A DNA stretch of 64,000 bases, from the NCBI GenBank assembly GCA_004014935.1, contig CP025322.1, positions 186,001-250,000 of the forward strand. Direction: 5' to 3'. The position numbers and the translations under genes are program-made. Shown here piece by piece: positions 1 to 12,507 of this stretch. This stretch comes from Saccharomycopsis malanga. Taxonomy: Eukaryota > Ascomycota > Saccharomycetes > Ascoideales > Saccharomycopsidaceae. Position 1 is the stretch's first letter. Each line of letters opens with the position of its first letter. The notes under the pieces are model-generated. The model saw only the letters and a program-made list of their open reading frames with translations. It ran no database searches and was not told the origin of the DNA.

Positions 1-851
1 GCCTGAGGATCTTTTTCACGTACATAACGAGCAGCATTGAACGAATCTGCAAAGAATGATTCACCACCGGAAACACGGTTTGTTATAGAATGCAAAAGCT
101 GCAATCCTGGTGGAGACTCATAGTACATGAGATCCATGTGAAGACCAAGATACGAGTTGGTATAGGCAATATTCTTGGCATCTTTTTTCAGTTGGACATC
201 AAACAACTTGCCATAAAAGGTCTCTTTGATATAACCAATTCTTCTAGCTACCGTCTCGATAAACCAGTTCTGAGGATTCTCATTCTGATTTGTTAACTGC
301 GAAGGAATGTTTTTAATGAAAGAGATTCCGTATTTATTCAAATCGGTTAACACTTTTAATAAAGTTTCATCATTGGAAACATAGTCTTTATAATCATGGA
401 ATAGTTTATCACCTCGCTTAGTCAACTTAGAGGAGCACCACAAATCAATATTATCTTCAAATCGCTTACCATGAGCACGCTTTTCACTACACGAGTATTT
501 ACGTAAAAAAGACTCCTTGTACACCGAAACATTTCCATCTGTCCAATGTACTTCAATCGCATATTCCTGGCCTTCAGGCTTGCCAACCTGAATTACTTTC
601 GGTTGTTCGAGAGGTTGAACCTTCCGGTCAAGCTGGCCAGTAGAAAAAAGTTTCTGTTTGGACACAGGATTTACAGAGTCAATTGAGGTTGAAGCATCAC
701 GTAGAAAAATATTGGAGAAATTGACTACCCCAGGAACAACAGGATCCGATTGGTCGAGGAATGTGACAGAGATCACTTTATCGCTGTAAAAATTGATTTT
801 TAAACCCTCTTGAGGGGTTGTAGCGCTGTCTTCCATGTTATCCAAACTCAT
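1..851 (-). CDS. Gamma-butyrobetaine dioxygenase-like protein (partial, 3' end outside window)
   Basis: Reading leftward from an ATG at 851 (a second in-frame ATG follows four codons later), the frame stays open to the window edge, giving about 283 residues. An N-terminal beta-rich domain (residues ~1-100) is followed by a TauD-type oxygenase core. The core contains LHMDLMYYESPPG, whose H-x-D is the Fe(II)-binding pair, and a SGGESFFAD segment. The form of this motif resembles fungal gamma-butyrobetaine hydroxylase more than trimethyllysine hydroxylase, but the two enzymes are related. Members hydroxylate gamma-butyrobetaine to carnitine using 2-oxoglutarate and O2. The distal metal histidine and the 2-oxoglutarate-binding arginine lie outside the window. 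The gene is divergent from SPO11. Family is secure; the exact substrate is inferred. Confidence 0.82.
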   Translation of the reverse strand, partial: MSLDNMEDSATTPQEGLKINFYSDKVISVTFLDQSDPVVPGVVNFSNIFLRDASTSIDSVNPVSKQKLFSTGQLDRKVQPLEQPKVIQVGKPEGQEYAIEVHWTDGNVSVYKESFLRKYSCSEKRAHGKRFEDNIDLWCSSKLTKRGDKLFHDYKDYVSNDETLLKVLTDLNKYGISFIKNIPSQLTNQNENPQNWFIETVARRIGYIKETFYGKLFDVQLKKDAKNIAYTNSYLGLHMDLMYYESPPGLQLLHSITNRVSGGESFFADSFNAARYVREKDPQ

Positions 852-1486
852 TTTTTTTGTTATATTTCTTATTGGTTGTAAAACCAAAGCTGCTTGAATA
901 AATTGATCTGTAGTCAATGAGAAAGGTGACCACAATTTTCAAATACTATATTCAACAAGGTAATAGTTTGTGCTGGAATTTGATCAGACAATACTGCGTT
1001 GTTCTTAAAGAAAACGAAAATACAAGTTAAGACATGGTTTTCCATATATATAGCACGTTTTCAGTATGCTTTTAGCCCGCCCCCACCTAGTTGACAGAAT
1101 CTGGGGGAACTGCATCGTGATGTAATCCGTGCATGTAGGCTGGAAATACCAAAGCAGTGCTACATAACCTTTTTTACTTGAGGCAATTCTGTCAGTTTAG
1201 GGTATCTTTAACCTCAGGCAGAATTGATCTCCTCAGTGGGTTTTATGTGCCATTTACATTTTTATATTAGATCTTCTTAGTTGTAATATAGAATTGTACT
1301 TCTTTGACACTGACATCTACTTCAATTACCCTGATAGATGCATATGCATAAGCACGCCTTTAAAGACCCCCTTCCGCGCTTAGGCAGCTCACTCTATATA
1401 CTTTTACTGGCGCCCATAATAAGCAACAGAAAAGTATTACGGTAAGAAGTAGAAAAAACATTTTGCCTTAAAGACCAGCTGGAAAT
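852..1486. other. Divergent intergenic region, carnitine enzyme / SPO11
   Basis: This region should hold both promoters. A CTATATAC element sits at about 1394, some 90 bp before the SPO11 ATG. Three related copies of a CAGAAT-centred motif occur: near 1094-1103, in inverted orientation near 1186-1195, and again near 1217-1226. The first two could form an imperfect stem. I did not find a clear Ume6 URS1 or Ndt80 MSE site. No ORF of note. Confidence 0.5.
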
Positions 1487-3133
1487 ATGGGGATCACTGG
1501 ATACAGAACAATACATATTGAGCCTGAGCTTTGTCCAGGAGACGTCAAGTAAGCCGACCGATGGTTTTCTATGGATAACACCCCCTGAGAAAGCCTAACA
1601 ATATCTAGCATCCAAAGCGCTCTTAAAGATAGAATTAGAGACATCCTGAGAATCATTGAAAACTCCTTGCTCAATGATGATGTTGTTGGTATTGAGCTGG
1701 TTATGAAAAAACCTGTGACTGGATTGTAAGTTGCCTGGTGTGAATATTAATATGTAACGGTTTACAAAATACTAAAAACCATGTTAGGGCAGGTGTAAAA
1801 AGGAAGCTTAGTGAACCTGCTGAAAGAGCCTTTTCTGTAAAATTTCCTGGTACAAAACACGAGGCAACGAAGTTTGGTAAGCAAATATTGAAAAATTGAT
1901 AAATCTAAAGAAAACAACTAACAAAACAAGTGATGATTGTCAAAGTTTTAAAAGTAATTTACATGAATCTCATAAAAGGTCAAATAATAACTAAAAGAGA
2001 CTTGTATTATCAGGACGTTGCTTTGTTCTCGAACAAGCAAAGAAACGCAGATGACCTTGTGAGTACCATTTCGTACAGTTTGGAGGTCGACTCACAGCAG
2101 CTGGGTATAGTAAGTTCAAAAATCAAGGGCCCTAATGTTTTGGAGGTTTTATACTAACAAGTATATAATCAAGGTTGCTGCTCAAAAAGGCTTGGTTTAT
2201 GGAGATTTGACCATCACTTATAGCAATGGTAATAGCATAGAGATCAGAAAAGAAAATGGGCCAACTTTAATTCCATCCATGATCGACTGCCAAAATGTTT
2301 GTTTTGACAATGCCGTCAAAGCTGTTCTTGTTGTCGAAAAAGAGGTAATTATTACAACCAATTATTTGAAAACTTCTTGTAGCATACTAACTCTGTAGGC
2401 GGTGTTTAATCTGCTTTGCAGAGCAAAATGCGATTATGTACTTGTTACAGGTAAAGGCTATCCAGACAGACTCACACAAAAATTTATGAATATTGTAAGT
2501 GAAAACTGTCGTGAATTGTCTTCGGAAATATACGGTATCGCAGACAGCGATCCCTATGGAATAAACATTTTATTACAGTACAAGTTCGGACATCCAGTGT
2601 CACAACAAGGGCTAACTTGCAGAGACAATTATTGTCTCAACTTGAAATACCTGGGCGTCCACTTGTGTGACTATATAGAAGGCTGGTTGGATATGTCTTC
2701 TAAGGACTTGAGTTTTGCAAAAACTGTCTTAGAAAAGTTAAATGGCCAAGACACTTCTTTAAACAAAAATTATAAAATACATTCTTCTAGCATACCTAGC
2801 TCACAAAGTACAATCAATTCACAAAGCACCATAAATCTTCCTTCCTTTCCCTCCCAAACATCAACCTCCAGCTCTACTCAGGAATGTGCATCCCAATGCA
2901 ATATTGGTGAATCATGGAATACCAGCTCTGGCACTACTGCTTACAACCATTTTTGTACAGACATCTTTAAAAGAGAGCTTCAACGACAAATTTTCTTTGG
3001 AAAGAAAAGCGAAATGAATGTCATTGGGGAATCCAACCAAAACCTCACTAAACTTCTTTACAACACTGCTAACTCACAGACCACACAAGAGCCCGCTATC
3101 GTTCAATATATTACTGAGAAACTAAAGCATTAG
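1487..3133 (+). CDS. SPO11: Spo11 meiotic recombination transesterase (six exons)
   Basis: Predicted exons are 1487-1548, 1609-1725, 1788-1876, 1931-2109, 2174-2344 and 2399-3133, joined in phase to 450 residues. Introns are 60, 62, 54, 64 and 54 nt. They start GTAAGC/GTAAGT/GTAATT and carry CTAAC, TACTAAA or TACTAAC branch sites just before AG. The product aligns with yeast Spo11: the winged-helix KRDLYYQDV with catalytic Tyr at about 116, then AAQKGLVYG, VVEKEAVF (metal-binding Glu, spanning the last splice), VTGKGYPD and the Toprim DSDPYG at ~255-260. The C-terminus contains QIFFGKKSEM. Spo11 makes the double-strand breaks that start meiotic recombination, staying linked to DNA through the tyrosine. 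Against the S. cerevisiae protein there is a Ser/Thr/Gln-rich insertion at ~325-390. Exon joins are inferred from splice signals and alignment, not from RNA. Confidence 0.9.
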
Positions 3134-3516
3134 TGGTTAGGTCAGAGTAAAATAGTTATGCTATATGTACATATATGCACGAGTCACATGGTGGCGATTG
3201 TTTCAGGCTGCGTGTAGTAATTAAAGGACAGAGTGTTTTGCTCTTGTTGATTTTCACTTTTCTGTTTCGAAACACACGACGGGTGAAAAAGAAGTCGAAA
3301 AAATATATCAATTTACACAACTGTAACCAAGCAGAATCACAATAATAGATAATACAGTGCCGAGGTCAGTCTGATAGTGTTGAGAGTTGCGCTTATAATC
3401 AAGCAGGCACATATTTAGTATTTGAGAGAGATATAGTCTATTCAGATCAAGGCCTTGTATTATACTACCACCTTGTACTTTTTTGATCCACACATATCCA
3501 GTATATTCTATCGAAA
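3134..3516. other. Intergenic SPO11-ERP2
   Basis: Tandem genes. The interval holds the SPO11 3' end and the ERP2 promoter. A GTCACATG (CDEI/Cbf1-like) occurs at 3183-3190 without an AT-rich CDEII after it. Nothing else stands out. Confidence 0.4.
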
Positions 3517-4164
3517 ATGGCCAAACTCAATATCGTTAGCACAATAATAACATTTTTGTTAGTATGCTGCGTTAGACAAGCGGCTGCTATAACCTATACC
3601 TCCATGTCTATCAATGTTCCTGCCTTCGCCAAAGAATGTCTTTATTTCATAATGGACACCGAAGAAGACTCGATCTTGGTCAACTTCCAGGTCTTGACAG
3701 GTGGTAATTTTGAAATTGATTTTGAAATCACTGCGCCAAATGGCGACAAGGTCATTACAGCAAATGATAAGAGATATGCTGACTATTTGGTTAGATCATT
3801 TGGTCTTGGTGAATATTCGTTCTGTTTCTCCAACAGAGTTTCTACTGTCACTCCAAAGAAGGTCGAGTTTTCTATTGAATTGGAAAGAGATGTAGACTAT
3901 TACAACTCCCAGGAAAGCACTAAGAACAATGACGAGGTCATGAGTGAACACGCAATTAGTGAGATCAACAGAAACTTTGACCAAATGAGAAAAATGCTCG
4001 ACTACTTAAGAGCAAGAGAATGGAGAAATATGTCTACTGTTAAGTCGACTGAGTCCAGAATTTATTGGTTCGGTTTGCTCTCTTCCGCCGCAATGATTGG
4101 CTTGGGAGTTTGTCAAGCTTCCCTTGTCCAATTCATGTTTTCGGGCCCAAGAAGTTTGGTATGA
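3517..4164 (+). CDS. ERP2: p24 family COPII/COPI cargo receptor, Erp2/Erp4-like
   Basis: 215 residues with the full p24 layout: a signal peptide (~1-24, ending QAAA), a GOLD domain (~25-125) with the conserved Cys pair (KECLYF and YSFCFSN), a coiled-coil stretch (~140-175), a transmembrane helix (~180-205) and a short cytosolic tail. VLTGGNFEIDFEITAPNG and YLRAREWRNMSTV match S. cerevisiae Erp2 closely, more so than Emp24 or Erv25. p24 proteins form heteromers that cycle between ER and Golgi and help load GPI-anchored and other cargo. The tail ends RSLV, with no KKXX signal and no clear diphenylalanine motif. Erp2 and Erp4 are paralogues in S. cerevisiae, so the symbol stands for the group. 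Confidence 0.9.
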   Translation: MAKLNIVSTIITFLLVCCVRQAAAITYTSMSINVPAFAKECLYFIMDTEEDSILVNFQVLTGGNFEIDFEITAPNGDKVITANDKRYADYLVRSFGLGEYSFCFSNRVSTVTPKKVEFSIELERDVDYYNSQESTKNNDEVMSEHAISEINRNFDQMRKMLDYLRAREWRNMSTVKSTESRIYWFGLLSSAAMIGLGVCQASLVQFMFSGPRSLV

Positions 4165-5019
4165 ACCATGTGTTATTTGAGAAAAAAAATACTCTTTTTC
4201 TTTTTGCATAGAATTATTCAAACTTATAATTGTCATGGCAATAATGCATGGTAGTAAACAAAGAGCTATTGAGAAATGGCAGGAAAATTTTTATAATCTG
4301 ACAATGTCTACATGCCAAATATTGAATCTTAAGCCTATCCAATTAGCAACTTCATATTTCTTTTCTCCTCTATATGTCTTCTTACATTATCTTTTTCTTA
4401 TTTTTGCCCTTTTGTATTTTTTGACGTCCAATATTTTTTCATATACATCATTTTGTGAAAAAAAAAAAAATTTTTTTTTCCTGGCTCATTTGGAACGCAA
4501 ATTGTATATTTCAGTCTAGTCCTTTCAATTTCATAATTACTTAATTGTTATTAATTTAAAAAAAAAAATGCATCACTATTTTCCTCTAAATGGTAAATTA
4601 TACGTGTTAGATGTGAGACATGGAAAAGAGTACATTTAGATGACATATATGCTTAATTTTTTTAAGCAAGATGTGGAAATGTACTCGGTGGTATTTTAGC
4701 CGAAGCATAATGCCAAGATAATTTTGTTGGCGTAGGAACCATCGTGAAAATTTTCCGATTAATTACAACGACGTGTATAATTAGAGGCGTACTTATTAAG
4801 ATGTGTTCAGCAATATGAGGTATTTTGAAGCAGTACTCGGATGTATCATTTTATATTCAATTCCTCTAATCTATCTTAAAAAATATGCAAAGCTTTTATT
4901 TAAAAAAAAAAACTTTATATAAAGTGCTTGAAAGCTCACTAGCTGAATGAAATAATTGTATCTCTACTAACGAAACAGAAATTACATATCTATCATCTTT
5001 TTTTCAGAGTTTTTACAGA
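4165..5019. other. Intergenic, AT-rich, with an A13/T9 tract
   Basis: The 3' flank of ERP2. A 94-codon reading frame at 4235-4519 is low-complexity, Phe/Tyr/Leu-rich and crosses the homopolymers, so I do not count it as a gene. A13 (4458-4470) directly followed by T9 (4471-4479) makes a rigid, self-complementary tract. A TACTAAC-like ACTAAC near 4966 followed by AG could belong to an intron of the small ORF downstream, but I found no convincing donor or first exon. Confidence 0.4.
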
Positions 5020-5157
5020 ATGCTTTCCACAAATCTTACTGATGACTATTTTTACATGACCGCCCTTGATGTCCAAGGACAGGCTCTGGGGATTAGAGAC
5101 CCTCATCTTGTTCTGATTTGTAACGATTTGGACTGTCATTGCTATGAAGAAGATTGA
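5020..5157 (+). CDS. Small ORF, 45 residues, doubtful
   Basis: ATG at 5020 opens 45 codons whose product is acidic and ends DLDCHCYEED. It overlaps the next reading frame (5144-5422) by 14 bases, one frame over, and the two together have the look of one Cys-rich protein. I recognise no family. It may be the 5' part of a single gene whose join (short intron, frameshift or sequence error) I cannot resolve, or simply chance. Confidence 0.2.
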   Translation: MLSTNLTDDYFYMTALDVQGQALGIRDPHLVLICNDLDCHCYEED

Positions 5158-5422
5158 GCATTATTCCCATCAACTTGAAAGATGCCGTTCCCAAAGCGTC
5201 AAGAAGCAGTTGTTGCTCCAAACTTTTAATGAGTGTGTCAAACCATCAAAAATTGCTGGGAAAAGTGTTTTCCAAACCGTGGACGATTGTTATCACACAT
5301 GCCCAGAGTCCAGACATCAGACAAGAATGCGCTTGCTTTTCGGTTTGAATCAAGAGGCAGACACAATCATGACAAGAATTGAAAAAGAATTTACAGCAAT
5401 GGCAAACTTCAACGTTCGCTGA
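5144..5422 (+). CDS. Hypothetical small Cys-containing protein
   Basis: 92 residues from ATG at 5144; the frame is open from 5117. The product is mixed-charge, predicted mostly helical, with Cys in LERCRS, FNECVKPS, DDCYHTCPE. The irregular spacing does not match the twin CX9C or CX3C families. It has normal amino-acid balance for a real yeast protein, but no homologue comes to mind. It follows an overlapping short ORF in another frame. No TATA or other promoter signal stands out. Confidence 0.35.
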   Translation: MKKIEHYSHQLERCRSQSVKKQLLLQTFNECVKPSKIAGKSVFQTVDDCYHTCPESRHQTRMRLLFGLNQEADTIMTRIEKEFTAMANFNVR

Positions 5423-6282
5423 AAAAATTTTGTTCAAATAGATAGAGATGTATAATTGAACACCATATAACTGAAAAAGTACACATTTCACAAACTTAAC
5501 AGTTGTAAGCAAGTTCAGCATTTCATCACTTCAGAGTCACACATGTTTTTGTCCGACGGTTGTTTCATTTTTAAATATTAGCCAAATTTACCAGTTGTCG
5601 AATAAAACTTTCAGAAATCCTAACAGCTTGCAAAAAATAGAAGCTATGTAGAGTCAGACAAGTCGCTTGAGGGCTTGCCATGCATGTTGGAAATACTCCT
5701 TAAGATGCATAGTCCTGCAGCTATTCAAAGGACTTTTGGTTTCAGCCTTTGAGAGTGCTACGTTTTCAAAACAGTTATTGAGGACATATTGTACCCATAT
5801 TAATTTTGTTTGAAAAAGTGTTATTATAGATACTTTTTTTGCACACTTAACTAACTGGTGACGTAGCATGTCTCTTGGTGTAACTACTTTGGAAAGATAT
5901 ACTATCTAGTTCTATTGGGGATAGTAATGCACCCGACTGTTTACACTATTCTTTTTAAGTAGTCAGGGCCTTGTTAAAGGCATAATTTACGGCCAAAGGC
6001 ATATAAGCGACAGTATTTAAGTACCACTTTATTTAGGCATGCAAATCTGTCAACATAAAGGAGTTAACGGAAACAGGTGTTAAACAGGGATCCACGACTT
6101 GATCCGTTGGAATCTCAACGTCATGAAAGCTACGGAAATGCAATATTTGACAAGCAATTGATTGTGCTAAACTTTCAAAGCAATGCTGTCTTTTAATGCA
6201 TGAGTGCGCTATATATTTTTGCATTGGGACTTTTGACACTCCGTGGAGCATTTCACTATACAATTACAAGTAGCAAACCACT
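5423..6282. other. Intergenic, nothing recognised
   Basis: Only short minus-strand frames of 70-90 codons with poor composition. No RNA gene, repeat or clear regulatory motif seen. Confidence 0.4.
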
Positions 6283-6998
6283 ATGCAAGTAAAGCCATAT
6301 TTATCCTACCTTAAACTGGAATTGAAAAAAAGGCCACATCTTCTCAAGGCCCTTTATAAATATCACCAAGAGTGTTTCAAGGCTGCAAACAAAATATGCG
6401 TCCAGGTACCTCAACATAAGGCTTGATGATATGATATAAAGAGAGGACAAATGTGTCCTCGAGCCAAAAGTTACCAGTCCTGAGGTCCTCTGCTGTCATA
6501 ACAACAAGACATAAGTACAAAACATTCATACACTTGACCCAAGAAATGTTCCAGCAAATCTATGCACCACCCTCAAGACCACGGTATTTGGGTACCAACA
6601 GAGATGTCAGAGGGCTCATTTCAAGAACAGAGAAGAAGGAGTTTCATCAATACATTTTTCTTTTAGAAAGTCTACTTGTCCACGCAAGCAAATCTACCAG
6701 CCTAGTTCAGCGTAGCACTAAAATTTCTTCTCGACAATTGGATATCATTTATCTGGATCATGTAATAGAAACTCAGAAATTATGGACTGTACTCAATGAA
6801 ACCATTCATAGCATTCAGCTTTCATATTCTCAGTTTCTCAATCGTTATGAAATTGAATGCATCAAAATACTTTTCGATGAAGGTTGTTTTTTGGCTATGA
6901 CAGTTTTTTCGAATTTTGACAAGTTGGGAGGTGTGAATGATTATCGGTTCTGTCCACAGTTTCCTCATAGAATCTCGCCTGCAACATCAAGGTTTTGA
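6283..6998 (+). CDS. Hypothetical protein, probably two exons
   Basis: An ATG at 6283 opens 41 well-composed codons (helical, Lys/Leu-rich) that reach GTACCT at 6406. A second frame, open from 6435, runs to a stop at 6998 and encodes about 180 helical residues including RPRYLGTNRDVRGL. Removing 6406-6470 (65 nt) joins them in phase, giving about 216 residues; AG at 6442-6443 is an alternative acceptor. The donor is weak and no CTAAC-type branch site lies between, so the join is uncertain. If unspliced, the second frame has no ATG near its start, only GTG at 6453. Family unknown; no signal peptide or membrane segment. Confidence 0.45.
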
Positions 6999-7345
6999 TG
7001 TATTGTAGTCATGTAAATTATAGCATTTGGTTTTTAGTTGTTTGAATATAGAGGTTGGTAAATTGTTTGGTTTTCTTTTTTGACGGTTCAGGTGGAAGCT
7101 TGTTTTTTTTTACTATACATACCCCACTGTACAGAATATATAATGTCTCATAGGTATCTCAAAAACGTAGAGAGAGGCGTTGAATTGACTCGAGAATATC
7201 AACACATGAAGTGAAAGATGAACTAAAACAAATTATGTGAAGCAAAGCAAACAAAGCAAAGAGAAAGAAATATTACATATGAAGCAAAAAAAAAAAAAAT
7301 AAAACAAAACAAAAAACAAACTGTTAAATATAAATGAAAAATGAA
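6999..7345. other. Convergent intergenic region
   Basis: Between the orphan (+) and the mannosyltransferase (-). A/C-rich run at about 7240-7320 of repeated CAAA and A-tract units. Nothing else seen. Confidence 0.4.
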
Positions 7346-8830
7346 TTAGTAAAGCTCCAAATCCTTTTCAGTCATGGAATACCTTATCCAGTGTGGATTA
7401 CAATTTTGGTCCAAAAGGTCTTCTCCAAAGGTGAATAAACCGGCCTGGCATCCCGAGCACTTATCGCTAGTAGGACAGTTGAAATATGGAGGATGATGGT
7501 AACCAATATCTCTAAACCAATGTATTTTAGATTTATCTTCAAATAGCGCAAGACCAAGGGTATGTACAGGGGCGTCGCCCCATCTTTCGTAATAAAACCC
7601 ACCGGCTTCTTCAAGGTGTTTGAACCAATTGCTATAGGCTTCACCACGGTAAAAATCCATGTCTGCAATCTCAAAATTAGACCAAAAATGACACGTCGAA
7701 TATCCTTTTGCAAGCTTGGCTTTATCAGGAAGCTGGTTATCGTTAAGCAACCAATCAAATGCACCATTAGGGTTTACGTACTGTGGGTTTTTGGTGATGA
7801 AGTCCAAGGTTGTTGGCCAAAGAGAAGGAATAGTTTCTGCAATTTCATATAAAGTAGAAACAAAACCATATGTCTTGCCATTGTCTTCCATAAACTTGAA
7901 TACGTCGTAATCAATATCACAAAAATAATTCACACCAGGTTCAACTCTCCAATACCATCTATACTGCTGCATTTCGGGCACGTTGTAGAAGTTACCAGAA
8001 TTAAAACGACACATATTACGATAAGAATGAAGCTTGGCGTAAGGAAGCTTTTGCTTTGCAAGTTTTTTCATGCCAGCACGCATTTTCTTTACGTCTATAG
8101 AGCTTGGGATATCCCATAAATGCGAAGGAATTTCTACAAAGTTCACATGAGCATCGGTCTCTTCGAGAACACGACGCTTGAACTCCTCACTAAAAGGACG
8201 GTTGTTCATGAGAGTCCAAGGATATTTAAACTTGGAATTGAAATGACTTTCAACTTGTTTCATTGAGGAGATCAATCCGTCAAGTTCACTGTTTCTCACC
8301 AAAGACATCAAAGTGGCATTAGTCCGCTGATAATGTATTTCTGGACGCTTTAAATTATTGACACGAGGCTCATTAATTTTATGGAACATTACTTTATTAT
8401 AAAGCTGTTCATTTTTCTTCAATATATCCACTGGTGAAAGATCTTCGTGGTATTTGAAATGTTTGAAATAAGCAGGGTTAATGCTCTTGTCTGATTTGAA
8501 AAGCGGAGTTTCTTTATAGTGTGGATCAACCGTCTTTTCTTTATCCAAATCAATATTATATGCTTGAGGCTCAAAATTCCCGTATCCCTTGAGGTTTAAA
8601 GTATTGTAATAATCCTTTATATAATGGACATTTTCTTTTCCAACAATTTTCTCGTACTTTCTCTGAGGAACTGATATAATCAATGTTAACACCACAATAA
8701 ATACTACGACCGTCTTGAATAACCGACGTCTAAGAAACGGCAGAGCGATGCCTTTGAAATGGTCGAGATACTTTTCGCTGGTAATCAAAGCCCGTTGGAC
8801 CGCTACCTTGCCAACCTGTATACTATTCAT
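7346..8830 (-). CDS. Alpha-1,2-mannosyltransferase, KRE2/KTR family (GT15)
   Basis: 494 residues, type II membrane protein: short cytosolic tail with basic RRR, signal anchor ~39-54, a long luminal stem to ~185, then the GT15 catalytic domain. Family signatures seen are YPWTLMNNRPFSEEF, MCRFNSGNFY, YRWYWRVEPGV, the CHFWSNFEIADMDFYR block that carries the proposed nucleophilic Glu, YERWGDAPVHT, and a C-terminal Cys cluster (CPTSDKCSGC). These Golgi enzymes transfer alpha-1,2-mannose from GDP-mannose to O-linked and N-linked glycans, with Mn2+. The stem is longer than in Kre2. I cannot decide which KTR orthologue it is. ATG at 8830 is the only sensible start because it precedes the anchor. Confidence 0.93.
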   Translation of the reverse strand: MNSIQVGKVAVQRALITSEKYLDHFKGIALPFLRRRLFKTVVVFIVVLTLIISVPQRKYEKIVGKENVHYIKDYYNTLNLKGYGNFEPQAYNIDLDKEKTVDPHYKETPLFKSDKSINPAYFKHFKYHEDLSPVDILKKNEQLYNKVMFHKINEPRVNNLKRPEIHYQRTNATLMSLVRNSELDGLISSMKQVESHFNSKFKYPWTLMNNRPFSEEFKRRVLEETDAHVNFVEIPSHLWDIPSSIDVKKMRAGMKKLAKQKLPYAKLHSYRNMCRFNSGNFYNVPEMQQYRWYWRVEPGVNYFCDIDYDVFKFMEDNGKTYGFVSTLYEIAETIPSLWPTTLDFITKNPQYVNPNGAFDWLLNDNQLPDKAKLAKGYSTCHFWSNFEIADMDFYRGEAYSNWFKHLEEAGGFYYERWGDAPVHTLGLALFEDKSKIHWFRDIGYHHPPYFNCPTSDKCSGCQAGLFTFGEDLLDQNCNPHWIRYSMTEKDLELY

Positions 8831-10027
8831 GGACGATAGATAAGTGTAAAGTACGTTAGTAGTTGTGATTCGTTGGTAAATTTTTTTTTCAACACTTTTT
8901 TTTCGTGCTAGATCAAATGCGAAAAGCTTTTAACCACGCACCACGTAGTATAAGCATCTCATCATAAACAGCCGAAAAATTGTAAAAATACAAATATATA
9001 ATTGGTCACTCTGGCCGAAGGATAATTTCCCTGTATTGTTCGAGGATGAGCAAGCTGCGCCTTCCGTAACAATAAGGCCCCTGTCGCTCTTGGTATTACA
9101 ATAGAAGGAGGGCGGCATGAAGCTAATATAGCTATTTTCATGTTAACATAACGTTGTGGTAGTATACATTATATTCAATGAGGTAGTATAGTGGTCTTAT
9201 GGAAGCTTTTCAATGAATTAGTAAAGGAAGGTTATAGCAATGTAATCTCAAAGTCGGTTTATAATGTAACAGTTCAATAGTAATGAAAACTATTCAGAGG
9301 TACAGCTTTATACTACAATTTCACAGCCCTACGGTATTATTAGATAAAACGGGTGCCATTCAAACTGTTGGCCTCATATAGAAGCTTCCTAAGATAAAAC
9401 CTTATAAATTTCAATGTATAATCTGTAAGATTAGTGAAGATGGAAATTACTGGGATATCGATTACATCATAGTATGCGTGCACTGCATACTAGACCAGCT
9501 CTTCAGTGTATTATAAACTAATATTTTGACAAATATATGTTTTACAAAATCTCCGTAATGAGAGAATTACAGACAATTGTGAAAGATTAAAACAGACAAA
9601 CCTACTAGCTACTACCTCATAATAGCAGTTACTTAGGTTCTTTGTAAAACTGCGAAATTATAGGGGCTCATATGGTTTGGGTTTTAGTGTTTTTGAAAGC
9701 TTCACTTGATAAAAGCACTTCAGAAACAGCTTAAACACGAGAAACAGGTTATCACCTACCATACTTCAAAAAGGGCAAATCACTCCTTTGAAAAGCATAA
9801 AAGTTCATGAATCTAGTTTGTAAGCGTCCTTACTACTACTCTATACTAAAAGATATTATCATTATTGTGCATTTCTAGTAGAATACAAGGTAGTGATATC
9901 ATTTTCAAAATTGAAACTTTGAACAAATAGCATTTTCAATACAATATTACAATATGAACAAACTCACGCCATACACTACACGTACTCACTCATAACAAAA
10001 TTTATTTTATAAAAAGTATAAAAACAC
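8831..10027. other. Intergenic KTR promoter / PGI1 3' side
   Basis: Nearly 1.2 kb with no convincing ORF (a 62-codon frame at 8930-9118 is chance). A stretch near 9183-9196 resembles a tRNA D-arm, but no T-arm follows it. Otherwise AT-rich unique sequence. Confidence 0.4.

Positions 10028-12507
<2,480 letters not shown>

Noticed and set aside
3183-3270. Another CDEI-like GTCACATG
   Set aside because: Followed by mixed-composition DNA without CDEII or CDEIII.
4235-4519. 94-codon frame after ERP2
   Set aside because: Crosses the A13/T9 tract; low-complexity Phe/Leu/Tyr composition.
8930-9118. 62-codon minus-strand frame
   Set aside because: Chance frame in a non-coding gap.
9183-9270. tRNA-like D-arm (GTAGTATAGTGGT)
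   Set aside because: No T-arm or matching acceptor stem downstream.
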